From positions 7,834,410 through 7,898,409 of the forward strand of contig CM046453.1 in assembly GCA_025506515.1 (NCBI GenBank): a DNA stretch of 64,000 bases, in the 5' to 3' direction. This document shows positions 10,324 through 22,748 of the stretch, in pieces. Numbering within the stretch: position 1 is the first letter of the stretch; every line of letters begins with the position of its first letter. The notes under the pieces are model-generated. The model was given only the letters and a program-made list of their open reading frames with translations. It ran no database searches and had not been told where the DNA came from. The position numbers and the translations under genes were made by a program. Source of the stretch: Flaveria trinervia. Taxonomy: Eukaryota > Streptophyta > Magnoliopsida > Asterales > Asteraceae.

Positions 10324-13300
10324 ATGAGCGTGGTCGGATTTGATCTTGGGAACGAGAGTTGTGTTGTGGCGGTTGCCAGGCAAAGGGGAATTGACGTTGT
10401 TCTTAATGATGAGTCAAAGCGTGAAACTCCTGCTATTGTGTGTTTCGGTGACAAACAACGATTCCTTGGAACTGCTGGTGCTGCATCCAGCATGATGAAT
10501 CCAAAGAATACCATCTCCCAGATCAAGCGGTTGATAGGCCGACCCTTTTCTGATCCCGAATTGCAACATGATCTTAAGGCATTGCCTTTCTCTGTTACTG
10601 AGGGACCTGATGGTTTCCCGTTGATCCATGCTCAGTATCTTGGAGAAAAAAAGACGTTTACACCGACCCAGGTTATGGGTATGGTTTTCTCAAACATGAA
10701 GACGATAGCAGAGAAGAATTTGAATTCAGCAGTTGTGGATTGCTGCATTGGGATACCTATTTATTTCACTGATCTTCAGAGAAGGGCTGTTATGGATGCA
10801 GCTACTATAGCAGGCTTGCATCCCTTACGTTTGATGCATGAAACAACTGCTACTGCTCTAGCTTATGGAATATACAAGACTGACTTGCCTGAGAATGAGC
10901 AGCTGAATGTAGCCTTTGTTGACATTGGACATGCTAGCATGCAGGTCTGTATAGCAGGCTTTAAGAAAGGCCAATTGAAAATATTGGCTCACTCTTTTGA
11001 CCGTTGTTTGGGAGGGAGGGATTTTGATGAGGTCTTGTTCCAATACTTTGCTGAAAAGTTCAAGGCAGAGTACAAAATTGATGTGTTCCAGAATGCAAGG
11101 GCTTCTCTCAGGCTTCGTGCTGCATGTGAAAAGCTGAAGAAGGTACTCAGTGCAAATCCAGAGGCGCCTATGAACATAGAATGTTTGATGGATGACAAGG
11201 ATGTTAGAGGTTTTATAAAGAGAGATGACTTTGAACAAATTAGTGCCCCGATATTGGAGCGTGTGAAGAAACCTCTTGAGAAGGCTCTCTCAGAGGCTCA
11301 ACTTACAGTTGATGATATTTATGCTGTTGAGGTTGTTGGTTCAGGTTCTAGGGTACCAGCTGTGATCAAAATTTTGACAGAATTCTTTGGGAAAGAACCA
11401 AGACGTACAATGAATGCAAGTGAGTGTGTATCCAAAGGCTGTGCATTGCAATGCGCTATCCTTAGCCCCACATTTAAAGTTAGAGAGTTCCAGGTATGAT
11501 CCAGGTTTTTTCATATTTTTTGTGATGTACAAGTGACTTATGATTTCATGTCAGTTATGTATGAAAGAAACTAATTTGAAACGTTGGATTGTTTTTTAAA
11601 GGTACAAGAGAGCTTTCCTTTTCCAATCTCTTTGACATGGAAGGGTACTGCTCAAGATTCTCAGAATGGAAATGTGGAGAATCAACAGAGCACTATTGTT
11701 TTTTCCAAGGGAAACTCAATTCCTAGTGTGAAAGCATTGACTTTCTTCCGGTCTGGTACATTTACAGTAGATCTACAATATGCGGATATTAGTGAACTGC
11801 AGGCGCCACAAAAAATTAGCACCTACACGGTAAAAGCTGCTGAAAGATTCAATTATTTAGGTGCATGTTTTCAGCCTTTTAAACTATTCTCATTCCCTAA
11901 TTTTGTGGATGGTGATTTTGCACAGATTGGTCCCTTCCAAGCAACAAAAGATGAGCGTGCTAAGGTGAAGGTTAAAGCTCGCTTAAATTTGCATGGAATT
12001 GTTTCTGTTGAATCAGCACAGGTGGGCTGTTATAGAGTTTTAGAAAATCGAATCTTTCAGCAATGTTGGTCATTTTGTGCTTGAATTGTAACATAACTTT
12101 TCTGATTGATTTACATCGTCACAGCTTATTGAAGAAGAAGAAATTGATGTTCCAGTAACAAAAGAACCATCTAAAGAAGCATCAAAGATGGACATGGATA
12201 ACACTCCAGCTGACGTACCTACAACAAATGGGACTGAGGTAAACATGCAGGATGCCTCTGGGTCTGAGAATGTTGTTCAAGATACAGGGGATAATCCTAC
12301 TCAGATGGAGACAGATGCTAAGGTTAGTGAAAAATGTGCTATACTACTGCATAAATAAAAAAGGCATTTGATTGCAAGTTCTGTATTGTTACCATCCAGA
12401 TTTATTGGTTGTGGTGGCAACCATCTGATGACGATTGATTCTTAATATTCAAGAGTTCATCTATGAATTTGATATGTAGACTGTAGTGGTGGGCTGGTGG
12501 CCAATAGTTTGTGTGATTATTATAGGTCAGTCCAGTGTAAAGAATTCATCAAGTAAATAGTTAATAAGTTTGTGTTGACAAGGATGAGAGACTGAGAGCA
12601 TAAACATTGTTTTGTGACTTCTGTTATGAAATTGATAGTTGCTTGTGGTCATCTGGAGAATACAACAAAATTTGTACATTAGTGTCAGACTGTCACTTAT
12701 TAAAGGTCTAATGTTTTTAGCTTGAGAAATTATGCATCCTTCTAAACTTGTGCCCCTATGCTTCTAAAGGACGCCTGCCATACAGAGTGGGATGTTGTGG
12801 GCCTTTTGTAGGTGTATTGATACTTGCCCATTGTTCATTTGGAGGATAATTGGGCACAGGATTAGAAGAATATATTATTTTTCTTGTAGCTTAGATGCTT
12901 GCCATGGTTTGTGGAACTAGTTCAACTCTAGTTGATTTTGTTGACTATATGATTTTTATGAGTGTTTTCTATTTCACAATGGAATGGCTGGCTGTATACT
13001 TGGCACTCTTTCCCGTTGGCGCTTAATATATTTAAGTGGAATAGTGGATCATATACTAGAATTTTTATACTAATGATGTGGTTGTATATAGACTAACAGT
13101 TATTGTTGTCAATATGAGAGGTGGTAATTTGTTTGACATCTTAGTTTTTAATAGATGGTATGTGGTCCTTTGCCTTGTTAATGTGAGTTCCCCAACTAGA
13201 ATATGTGGCAATGCTTGAAAATTTTAAGTCGTCGTGCTGTGTTTTAAGCAACACACTAGTTTCAAAACCACGATAAAATACTTTTGGAAACCATATAGTA

Positions 13301-15078
13301 AAGAGAAAGAGGCCTTGCTATTTGTTAAAGTTGAATATTGTGCTAGACTAATTACAGTTAATTTTTTTTAAGAATAACTTGTCTTCTTATGGTTAACATG
13401 GTTTCTTAGTGAGTTTGTTCTCTCTACAATCATAAATTCCAACATGCCATGGTGCCATCTAACTTAGGAACTGAGAAACTTAAATTTTCCTTCTGGATGT
13501 ATAACAATAAATTCTTTTTGGTAATTTGCAATACAGGTGGAAGCTCCAAAGAAAAAAGTAAAGAAGTCAAACATACCTGTCTCAGAGACGGTTCATGGAG
13601 CAATGCTCCCTGCAGACCTGCAGAAAGCAGTGGAAAAGGAGTTTGAAATGGCTTTGCAGGACCGAGTTATGGAAGAAACAAAGGATAAAAAGAATGCCGT
13701 GGAAGCCTATGTCTATGACATGAGGAACAAGGTCATTTCTTGTTTACTTTCTAGTACTACAAAGTACAAATATATATCTTTAGAAATATCGACCGACCAT
13801 TATGCTCTTGTTTTCAGCTGCATGATAAACTGCACGAGTTTGTTAAGGATCAAGACAGAGAAGCATTTATAGCTAAGCTTCAAGAAACAGAAGATTGGTT
13901 GTATGAAGACGGTGAAGACGAGACTAAAGGCGTATATATTGCGAAACTTGATGAACTCAAAAAGGTTCCCTATCTACTTTCACGTTTTGCTTCTGATATT
14001 TAAAACATTCTCCCATCTAATACCTGGCAAAACAATTTCAGCAAGGTGACCCCATAGAACATAGGTACAAGGAGCACTCAGAAAGAGGAACTAATGTTGA
14101 TCAACTGGTCAAATTTGTTAACTGGTACAAACAGGCTGCATCTGGTGATCCCAACTATGAACACATTGACTTGAATGAGAAACAAAAGGTAATTATTAGT
14201 TGTGTATTGAATTCACATTTTATGTTGCTTCTATTTTAATTGGTTTACCCCTATTCAGGTGTTGAATGAGTGTTCAGAAGTAGAAAATTGGTTGAGGGAG
14301 AAAACGCAACTTCAAGACTCGCTTCCAAAGCATGCTGATCCAGTTCTTCTGTCATTTGATATAAAAAAGAAAACAGAGACACTTGACAGGTAATATCCTA
14401 GTCTTGGTTTTGGAAAGTGCGCCTGAGGCGCGCAAGACAATCGGGAAAACGCCGTAGGGCCTTCAGGCAGTGCTTCATATACATGTGGGTTAAAATGGTC
14501 GAATATAGGTTCGGGAGGAGGTTGATAAATAAAAATGATTAAAAGGTTGGATAGATTATGAATGGTTTACTAGATTAAAAGGCTGATTTGTAAAAGAAAT
14601 GAGAGAGATGCAACTTTTGGTTCTACATAGGACAACACCTCGCGTGCGTGAATTTTGGTTGTATATGCGATAACTTCTGGTCGTACATGGGGCAACGCCT
14701 CTCGCATACTTGTCTTTTGGGAGACTAAACTATTTTGAACTTCTCACTCTTTAAAACGAAGATTCTAGTTTCACTTTATAAATCTCTTATTATTAATGCT
14801 TCTTTGAAGTAGATTATTATCTGAATTCTGACGAATGAATTTATGTTGATTTATACAGGGTATGCAGGCCTATAATGACGAAACCAAAGCCGGCCCCACC
14901 AAAGGCACCTGCTTCTGAGACCCAATCCTCACCTGCACCAGCTCAGGCAGGGGAGCAGTCTTCTCAAGGGGCAGAGAATGGCGCAAGTGCTAACCCAAAC
15001 CCAGATGCCACTAACAATGGCGAAAATGCTGATGAACCATCGTCAATGGAAACAGAGAAGCCTGAGGCTGCTGCATAA
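10324..15078 (+). CDS. HSP70-14/15: Heat shock 70 kDa protein 14/15 (Hsp110-like), nine coding exons
   Basis: Exons: 10324-11493, 11602-11829, 11926-12021, 12125-12322, 13537-13731, 13818-13964, 14042-14188, 14259-14389, 14859-15078. All introns are GT-AG, and the joined frame gives 843 residues, close to the usual 830-850. The product is a cytosolic/nuclear chaperone of the Hsp110/SSE branch, which in other eukaryotes acts as nucleotide exchange factor for Hsp70 and holds unfolded proteins. The N-terminal ATPase domain (1 to about 385) shows GFDLGNES, a substrate-binding beta domain follows (about 390-530, KVREFQV, LNLHGIVSVESA), then an acidic Asp/Glu loop (about 535-590), an alpha-helical lid and a tail with CRPIMTKPKP. 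The cytosolic Hsp70 EEVD end is absent, as expected for this branch. The start follows a probable 5' UTR intron. The 96-base intron 11830-11925 is stop-free in frame. Orthologue versus paralogue (14 or 15) cannot be decided. Confidence 0.95.
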
Positions 15079-18000
15079 GGCTGGAGATTTTTAAATTTTG
15101 CTTTTTATACAATTTGTTGATCTTGTGTTTTTATGCAGGACCAAGTACTTGTTTTATTACTTTTTTATTGTATACTCATGGGTGTAGATATTGTTGTCGA
15201 AAAGCCTGGCCACGAGTTTCTTGGTCTATTTTGTTAGATTTTTCACTAAAAATTATTTGACGGTCCCATTTGTCATAACCATGGATCTGTTTTTGGTTGC
15301 TTTTAGGACACTTACCTACCTTTCTTGTTGGATTTTGGTGGATGCTACATTTCTTGCCCAGTCTCATAGCTGTTAGTCTGTTACTCGATATATGTCGGGT
15401 TCATGAGTATTCATGCAGATATCAGATGTATTCGTGGGCATACATGCAGGTATCTGTTGTATTCGTTTGTGTTGTTAAAATCACATGTTGGGATGCTTAT
15501 TTTTGAACTTTACATTAAACTCGCCCCAATAGCCAACTTACAATATTTAGATCAAGTAGCTATACTTTTCTATTAAAACTTTTAACATTAAAATATAATT
15601 TTGTAAGTTGACTTAAAATATAACTAAAGCAATAAACCTTATATATTCCTTGTTGAATTGCGGAAATTTTGTTAAATACTAAGTTTTGAAAGTGTTTTGA
15701 ATTAGTTCACTCAATAAGTATTTTTATTAAGTCATTTAATTTTTATATTTTATTTAAATTATAAGATTTAATATTTTTTATCATGTTTTTTAGTTTAGAG
15801 AATACTTTTTATTTTTAATGCTGATATGGTATGGTACTATGGTGAGTGAAGTTTAGGTATTATTTATTTATTTTTTTAAATATAATTAACTTGTTTTTAA
15901 ATTCTTTAAATACAATTACATATGTTAAAAATCCCAAACCTAACATATTTTGTTTATTACTTTTTTGACATAATATAATTTGATGATAACTCAATTGATG
16001 GTTTGATAATTATTATGTGATATTTTCTTTTATCTGATTTAAATTATATGTGTATTGTTATTGTTCTGACTTGTAACCCGTCATTACTGGTTTTATGATG
16101 CACCGTTTGTTTCGCCGTACATGATTATTCATTTTACCTATGGGTCTACATACAAGTTAGTGATTTATTTTGCAATGGTTTAGTTTTTTCTTGAAACAAT
16201 AAACATATTCTACTTTTAAATTATATGATAAACCGTTAGTTACAAGTTTAAATTTAAGTTCACTTTAAAATGCTTTGCCTCTTACTATTGTTATTAACAA
16301 GAATATGATTAGAACTGTTTATTAGTTTGAAGATTAATTGTGTAATTCGTGATGCTACATATTAGTATATTACGTTTAAACATATATTAATATAGGGTAG
16401 TGTTATCTTGAGAATCATTATTTTTTATAAGAACTTTATTAACTAATAAAACCCACACTTATAGTCCACATGTCATTTTCATTAAAAAAAACGTTTATAA
16501 CTTTTTTCACGATATTATTTTTTTAAATATCACTATTAATTTTAATATTTATTTTATCTTTCTAACGTCTACCATATTGATATACTTTTTTCAAAAATAT
16601 CATCCACACGTTATTTACATATTTATAAAGTTCGTTTTACACATGTGTAATACTAGATTTACACATGTGTAAATCCAATGTTATACATGTGTAAAATGAA
16701 TTTCATAAAAAATAAATTTTATTTTATTTTATTTTATTTTATTATGAAAGAGGAAAACGAGGGTTTGGTTCCCTCTTGTTCGTTCTCTCTCTCCGATTGC
16801 TGAAAAAAAACCCCATTAGGAGGAAGCCTATTGTTAAAAAAACGCATGAGTCAACTCTTAACATTTTGCTCAGAATTTGAACTCATGACCTTATAATATT
16901 TACATGTTATGGTTATATCAACTTAACCAATTAGGCTAAAGGATCATTGATTTCTCCCTCATTAAGTGACATATTGGAAGTGGATAACTTACTGAATTAT
17001 AGGGGCAGACAAACATTAACTATTACCGACCATCAATCACTAACCGAAATACCGAACCATAATCACATCAAATTTAACCCAAATCCATATAAGCGACAAT
17101 TGTGGTTAAGGTTTGTGATTAACTTATAAATCAGTTTATGGTTAAGGGTGCCCCGTTACCAAACTTTAACCGAAAGTGAACCGAAACTAACTTTAGGGGA
17201 CAAACAATTGCATCAAGTTTCAAACTATCATCTATCCCTCATTTTAGTTTATGAGATACATCTTGTTAGAATACTAAGATTTTTAACCTTTTGAATGATA
17301 ATGTACCACACAATTTCAAATCAAACACACATTTTTATAGTCTCTTATACTCATTACATATGAGTGGTTGAACCATTATATGGCTAGATTACTTGTGAAT
17401 TTAAAACTACTTCACAATTTTTTTTTGCTTTGCTTGTTGTTTAGAAGTGTATGGATGTTTCTATGTGTAATTAGTAAGCTGTTAAATATTTTGATAATTT
17501 TATCTTTTATGAGTATTCTTATAGCAACTTTGTATATGACTATATGAATTTGTTAAACTTAAGCATAACTATAATCAATTACTTGATTGTTGGAACTCAT
17601 GATATTATTTAAATCTTTGTAAACAACTAAACATAAAAGCACCCTAGCTGATGATTCATTTTTGTGCTTAAGAGTTTGATTTTCTTAATTTACTTGATGT
17701 TAACTAGATTGATAGACTAATTGATGATATGCAATTTGTTGGTTAAAGTATGTTTGTTTCTCATATTAGTTTTTTTTCTATCGAATGCTGTTTCATTTTC
17801 AAATAATGTTACTCTCAACGAACCCTTTGAAACTTTTGTCCCCTCTTGTTAGTTCTCTCTTGTTAGTTCTCTCTCGTACCAAATGCGTCTTAGGTTTGTT
17901 TGAACTTATTTTTTACAACACGTAAATGCCCATCAATTTTATATATGTAAGTATTTGAACTTACGTTATTTTTATAAAAGACAAACACTGTACTACTAGA

Positions 18001-18306
18001 CTATCAGATCATACGTGTGAGTAGTGTAATTCCACTAATGGTGGATTTTTATTTGTATATTAACCACACCAACTATCATGACCTTTGGAAGGGCCTTTTT
18101 TCCTCCACTCTTCACAACGTTACAATATCATTCCCATGAATAGTCATAATCAACATGCTATATCAGTTTTTCACTCAATTCTATCCGTTCTTCCCACAAA
18201 CACTTTTTACCCCAAACACTATACTTCTCATAAACATCTTTATTTTTTCATCTCAAATTTTCTTTTTTATTTACTTTAAATAAGTATATTTAAATTATTG
18301 TAAATA
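15079..18306. other. Hsp70 3' UTR and AT-rich intergenic sequence
   Basis: The first 350-400 bases are probably the 3' UTR. The rest has no gene that I can support. It holds a TTTTA run (16718-16740), a triple palindrome (16637-16694) and short direct repeats of TTGTTAGTTCTCTC near 17845-17876. Small ORFs here lack any family signal. Confidence 0.6.
16637..16694. repeat. Three palindromes TTACACATGTGTAA
   Basis: TTACACATGTGTAA occurs at 16637-16650 and 16659-16672, with a one-base variant TTATACATGTGTAA at 16681-16694, at a 22-base period. Each is self-complementary. It may be part of an old MITE, but I could not find flanking inverted termini. Confidence 0.7.
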
Positions 18307-20193
18307 TCTATACTACTATATAATACATCTATTTGGATAGAGATGTAATTTTACAAAAAATACGAGTTTTAAAACAACATGTACAAATGAGTTCATTACA
18401 TTTAAAAGGGGTAGAACAGAGATTTAATTAAAATTAAAAACATTTTAGGGGTAATATAGTAAATTTATCCATTAAATTTTATAAAACTTAACATTTTTGC
18501 CCTTGTCTCTTTCATGTATTTAATAAATATTATTAATATATTATTTAATAATATATATTATTTAATTCATTTCATTAAATTTTATTTTATTTATGATACT
18601 ATAAATTGATATTTAAATTTATATTTACTAATTATATTTTTATAACTAAATAATATTTTTATATTATTCTATTTAAATATTTAAGTATATAACTTATATA
18701 AATCTTCATATTTTTAATAACTGTAATACTAATATTTTTCTAGAGGTATATTATTATAAGTTTAATAATTTTAATATTTCTCTATATCTTTTATAATAAA
18801 AATAAAAATATGATAGAATGATAATTTTACATATAAATTAAGACACCCATATGAAAAGTAATGTTTAAATTTCAAAAAATTAATTATTTTATTTTATTTA
18901 TGTCCTTACAATAAAGTACAATATATGATTGCTTATAATACAAATGCTAAAACATATACACGTGGTCAAACAAAATTATCATTTACTTTCAATGTCATTT
19001 ATATATTGTAATTGAGCACTAATTGTAACATCTCGTATTTTTCGTTAAATGAAAATTTAGCTTTGTTAAGTTCTTGTAAAGGTCATTTATGTCATTTGTG
19101 AAATTTTGAGTGCTTGTTATGCATGTTGAGTTAAGTCAAAAATTAATAAAACATTTTGCTAAACATTGATAATGATAATAATAATATTAATATTAATAAT
19201 AATAAAAATGTTAGTAATAATAAAAAGGGTTAATAATAATTATAATAAAAATAAAAATATTAACAACTTAAGTTATAGTAGCTATAATATTAATAACAAT
19301 ATTAATAATAATATTATTATAAAAGTTTACAATTTAAATAAAATACTTAAAAGTTAAACTTAAACTAAGTTCAGGGGTATGTGTGTAATTTGTGAAACTT
19401 TAATTTAAAGTTTTTACATCAAATACCAACATCCATAAACTTCAAGGACCAGTTATGTAATTTCAAAAACCCAAACCGCCCTTTTCACCCTTTCATACGT
19501 TTTTCCGGCCACACTTCCGGCCAACTTCCGGCCAACTCCGACGAGCCCTAGAACACCAAAACCATTCGTTTTCTTAACCCAAAACCATTTTGGATCGTTT
19601 CGTTTACGTGATTCGACCTTGAATGCAACCAATAGTTGAGGGTAAACATCGGTTACCCCTCCATTCGAAGGTATAACCGAAGCACGTTAAGATCCATAAC
19701 CTTTTGAGCATTAAACTCCAATCATAACCCAATTAACTGAACCAAATCGAACGTTTATCTTATTCTAATCGATTGCAATCATCAATTTCACCTGAAATAA
19801 ACATAATCATCTCATTCGATTCTCTCTGTTGATCACGAACTGCAACATACTCGAACGCTATCTTCCGAACATCAAGATTTGAAATCGATAAGGGGCTTTA
19901 GATCTAGTTTGTCATACGAAGCTACACACAAGGTTAATTGAGTTATCATCAACGTTTACATCGATTCTGCATCTCCTTCGACCGCGACTTGTTCATCGTT
20001 GAGTTCACCTTCAATTCGAACCTGTTCGGGTAAATTACATACATGTATATGCTCGATTTAGCATGGGGAACAAAAGCCCCATGATTACAGGCTTTTACAT
20101 TAACGAATTTTGAGGATTGTGGAATTAGGGTTCTTAAGGGATTGGGGTTTTCTTTACGTTTATGTTTTTAAATTTTCAGACTCCAGATGTACC

Positions 20194-20284
20194 GCGGCTG
20201 AAGCTTTGGTTCACTGGTTAGACACTTACCCTTACAATCTTGAGGTCCCGGGTTCGAACCCGGGCTCCCTCATTTATTTTTTTT
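20194..20284 (+). other. tRNA-like Pol III unit inside Tekay LTR
   Basis: TTGGTTCACTGGTTAGACAC resembles a tRNA A box (D arm). CCCGGGTTCGAACCCGGG contains a perfect B box GGTTCGAACCC. A run of eight T (20277-20284) follows, as in a Pol III terminator. No acceptor-stem pairing exists (5' side about GAAGCTT, 3' side CTCCCTC), and the T arm is a perfect palindrome, so it is not a working tRNA gene. A homologous unit lies at 59708-59800 in another copy of the LTR. Confidence 0.65.
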
Positions 20285-20379
20285 AAAAGGCTTTTCAGCC
20301 TTAAATTAATTTTAGAAATTTTAAGTAAATACAAAAAATAGATTTTGTAAACTTAAATATTTGTAAAAGCAACAAAGCA

Positions 20380-20381
<2 letters not shown>

Positions 20382-20454
<73 letters not shown>

Positions 20455-20455
20455 A
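20382..20455. repeat. (TA)n microsatellite
   Basis: About 70 bases of almost pure TA dinucleotides, with a few TTA interruptions, inside the solo LTR. Confidence 0.95.
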
Positions 20456-21857
20456 ATAATTTCTTGTAAATATTTTAACAAAGATTACTTTTGGTTATTA
20501 ATTTTTTTTATGAATTGTAAATAGTAAAAGATAAATTACTATTGGTTCAAACGTTGCTTTTAAATTATTGATAAAAAAACGTGTTAATTTCGTTTAGTTA
20601 TAAAACTTTATTTCAATTTATATCTAAATACTTTAAACTATTATAAATATTTTTCTCCTTCATATCTGTGTATAAAAATATAAATATATTCATTTTCAAT
20701 TATTACAAGAGAACATATAATTGTTTTCCTTTTTGTTAAATATCGATGTTTGACAAAAACCCCAAATACCAAAGTGAAACCCTAGTTCATTTATACCGTT
20801 AATCTTATTATTACCTAAATCTTGTTATATTTATATATTTAGGTGTGCCTTGTGACGTTTGACATTGGAACGACATACATTATTCTTATTGAACTTCATT
20901 TTATACTTATTTGATACGTGAGTTTTCCTTGCCCCCTTTTTATCTTTTCACACTAATTTGGGGTGAAACATGACTACTTATACATAATGCACTTGTAAAC
21001 GTTTAGACTTGTAAAGCACTTGCATTCATATTTTTTTCATGGTTTTTGTGTGTTGTAAGTGTTTATATGATATACATATTTTGTTTACAATCATTAACTA
21101 TTGCTAGCCTGGCGACGTCTTTGATCATTGGGCCTGACAAGCCTATTTGGTGCTAAAGTCGATGTATTGCCGACTCCTGATGACGTATGCTTGTTCATCA
21201 TGGGAACCAAATACACTTAGCCAATCTTTTATACTTGTAATCAAGTCGAGGTTTGGTTGTGACGATATGTGTTCTATAACCTTACTTGCTTATGACCTAT
21301 GACATGAATTGCTACTTGTAACTTTATCATATTATGTATAAAAACCTTGGAAACTCACCAACTATTTATTGTTGACCTTTTATTATTAACATGTTTCAGG
21401 AAATCCCCAAGTTTAAAATGGACTTTTGAAGCTTGCAATGAAACTAGGACTTGGACCTAGTTTAACAATAAAATTATTATGTTATGTTTTGATTTATGTT
21501 TGAACTTATTTCAAGTTTGATACTTAGGTTTGTACTTCCTTTTGAAACTTATAATTTAAATATTTACGTTTAATTATAGCGTTATGTGGTTGTGAACAAT
21601 CTTAACCCTCACATCTCGACGTTTCTGCCGTCAAGGTTGGGGTGTGACACTAATCCTCTTCCCCTTTCTTTTATCAGTGTTAAAAACTCAATAACAATTA
21701 AAATGGTAATTTGTGGTGATAATTTCTCCATTAACTTTCTTCGGTATATGCAAATCATCACCAAAAGCTGACTCCGATGATCATAAAACTCTAATATACA
21801 TTTATAAAATAAACCCCCATAAAATTTAGGTAATAAGTGATTTCTGACCATAAATAC

Positions 21858-22641
21858 TGTAAGGATTCCTTAAGTCTGATGCAACCCAAAACATCCAAAG
21901 TGTCTCAGCAACATGCACTAAGTACTGAAGTGAAGAATGCTTCGGAAGTTTTACACAATACATTAGAAAACATTCTAAGTGTAAAATCTTCCGAAGTCAA
22001 GACCAATATCTTCCGAAGCCAAACATGAAGTCTTCCGAAGCTTCAAGAGACAAGTCTTCCGAAGCTTCACCCTATGAAGACAGATTTCTTCCGAAGACTT
22101 TTGTACACATGCTTTATCTGATGTACTGTTCCATAAAGCACCTTTTCCGCTGCGTCTCTGATAAGTCACCAACTACAAGAGTTGGTGAAAAGGTCCATGC
22201 TTTTGGTAACTGTACATTGAGGTCTTGAGTCTGAAACTTTCCACTTTATGTACTTTATCCTTTTTGTAATGTATAAGGATGTGAGCTATGGCATGTCATA
22301 GTCACAAGTCAAAAGGCAGATATGCCTTTTGATCTACAATTGATTTTGTTAGTGTCTAGTCAATTGTATCCAGCTGGCTTTCATAGTATAGCCGGCTGTA
22401 GGTTGTAGTATAAGTATTTCAGTTTCTTGTATCTTTAATATACTTTGTAACACTTGTAAAAGAACTTGAGAAAGCAATATACTGCATCCTTGAAAACCAT
22501 ATTCTCCTGTTCTGTCTCTTGCTTTACTTGTGTTCTTTGTATCACTTTGGTTAACCCAGTTTACTGTTTGATTAGAATTTAGATAATCTCCTATTGTGTT
22601 GTTGTGTTGTAATTGTGTTCAAACCCTTAAACGATCCTGCA
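21858..22641 (+). repeat. 5' LTR of the full-length Sirevirus
   Basis: TGTAAGGATTCC to GATCCTGCA, 784 bases. The first 250 bases hold about seven CTTCCGAAG/CTTCGGAAG palindromes (21930-22110). The direct match at 33422-34208 and the primer site at 22644 define its end. Confidence 0.95.
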
Positions 22642-22643
22642 AT

Positions 22644-22655
22644 TGGTATCAGAGC
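22644..22655 (+). other. Primer-binding site, initiator tRNA-Met
   Basis: TGGTATCAGAGC lies two bases after the 5' LTR. It is complementary to the 3' end of plant initiator tRNA-Met, the usual primer for Copia elements. Confidence 0.95.
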
Positions 22656-22748
22656 TTTCAGGCTCTTGATATAGATCTAACCATCTTAAGATCCCTCACA
22701 CACACAAAAAACTAAACTCTTCAAAGGGCTTCCATCTCAAAGACTGAT

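Larger units (their letters stand above)
19024..21649 (+). mobile_element. Tekay-type Gypsy solo LTR, TSD CTAAT
   Basis: It begins TGTAACATC and ends GGGGTGTGACA, with perfect 5-bp duplications CTAAT at 19019-19023 and 21650-21654. It is homologous to the 3' LTR of the Tekay element at 58460-60923, with shared end sequences, TAA-rich tract, GGCCGG-rich block and tRNA-like unit. No internal region exists, so it arose by recombination between two LTRs. Length is 2626 bases. Confidence 0.9.

Noticed and set aside
10858..11238. 126-residue antisense ORF
   Set aside because: It is a shadow of the well-conserved Hsp70 ATPase exon.
20194..20271. Functional tRNA gene
   Set aside because: A and B boxes are good, but the acceptor ends do not pair, the anticodon arm is not visible and the T arm is a perfect palindrome with the wrong loop size.
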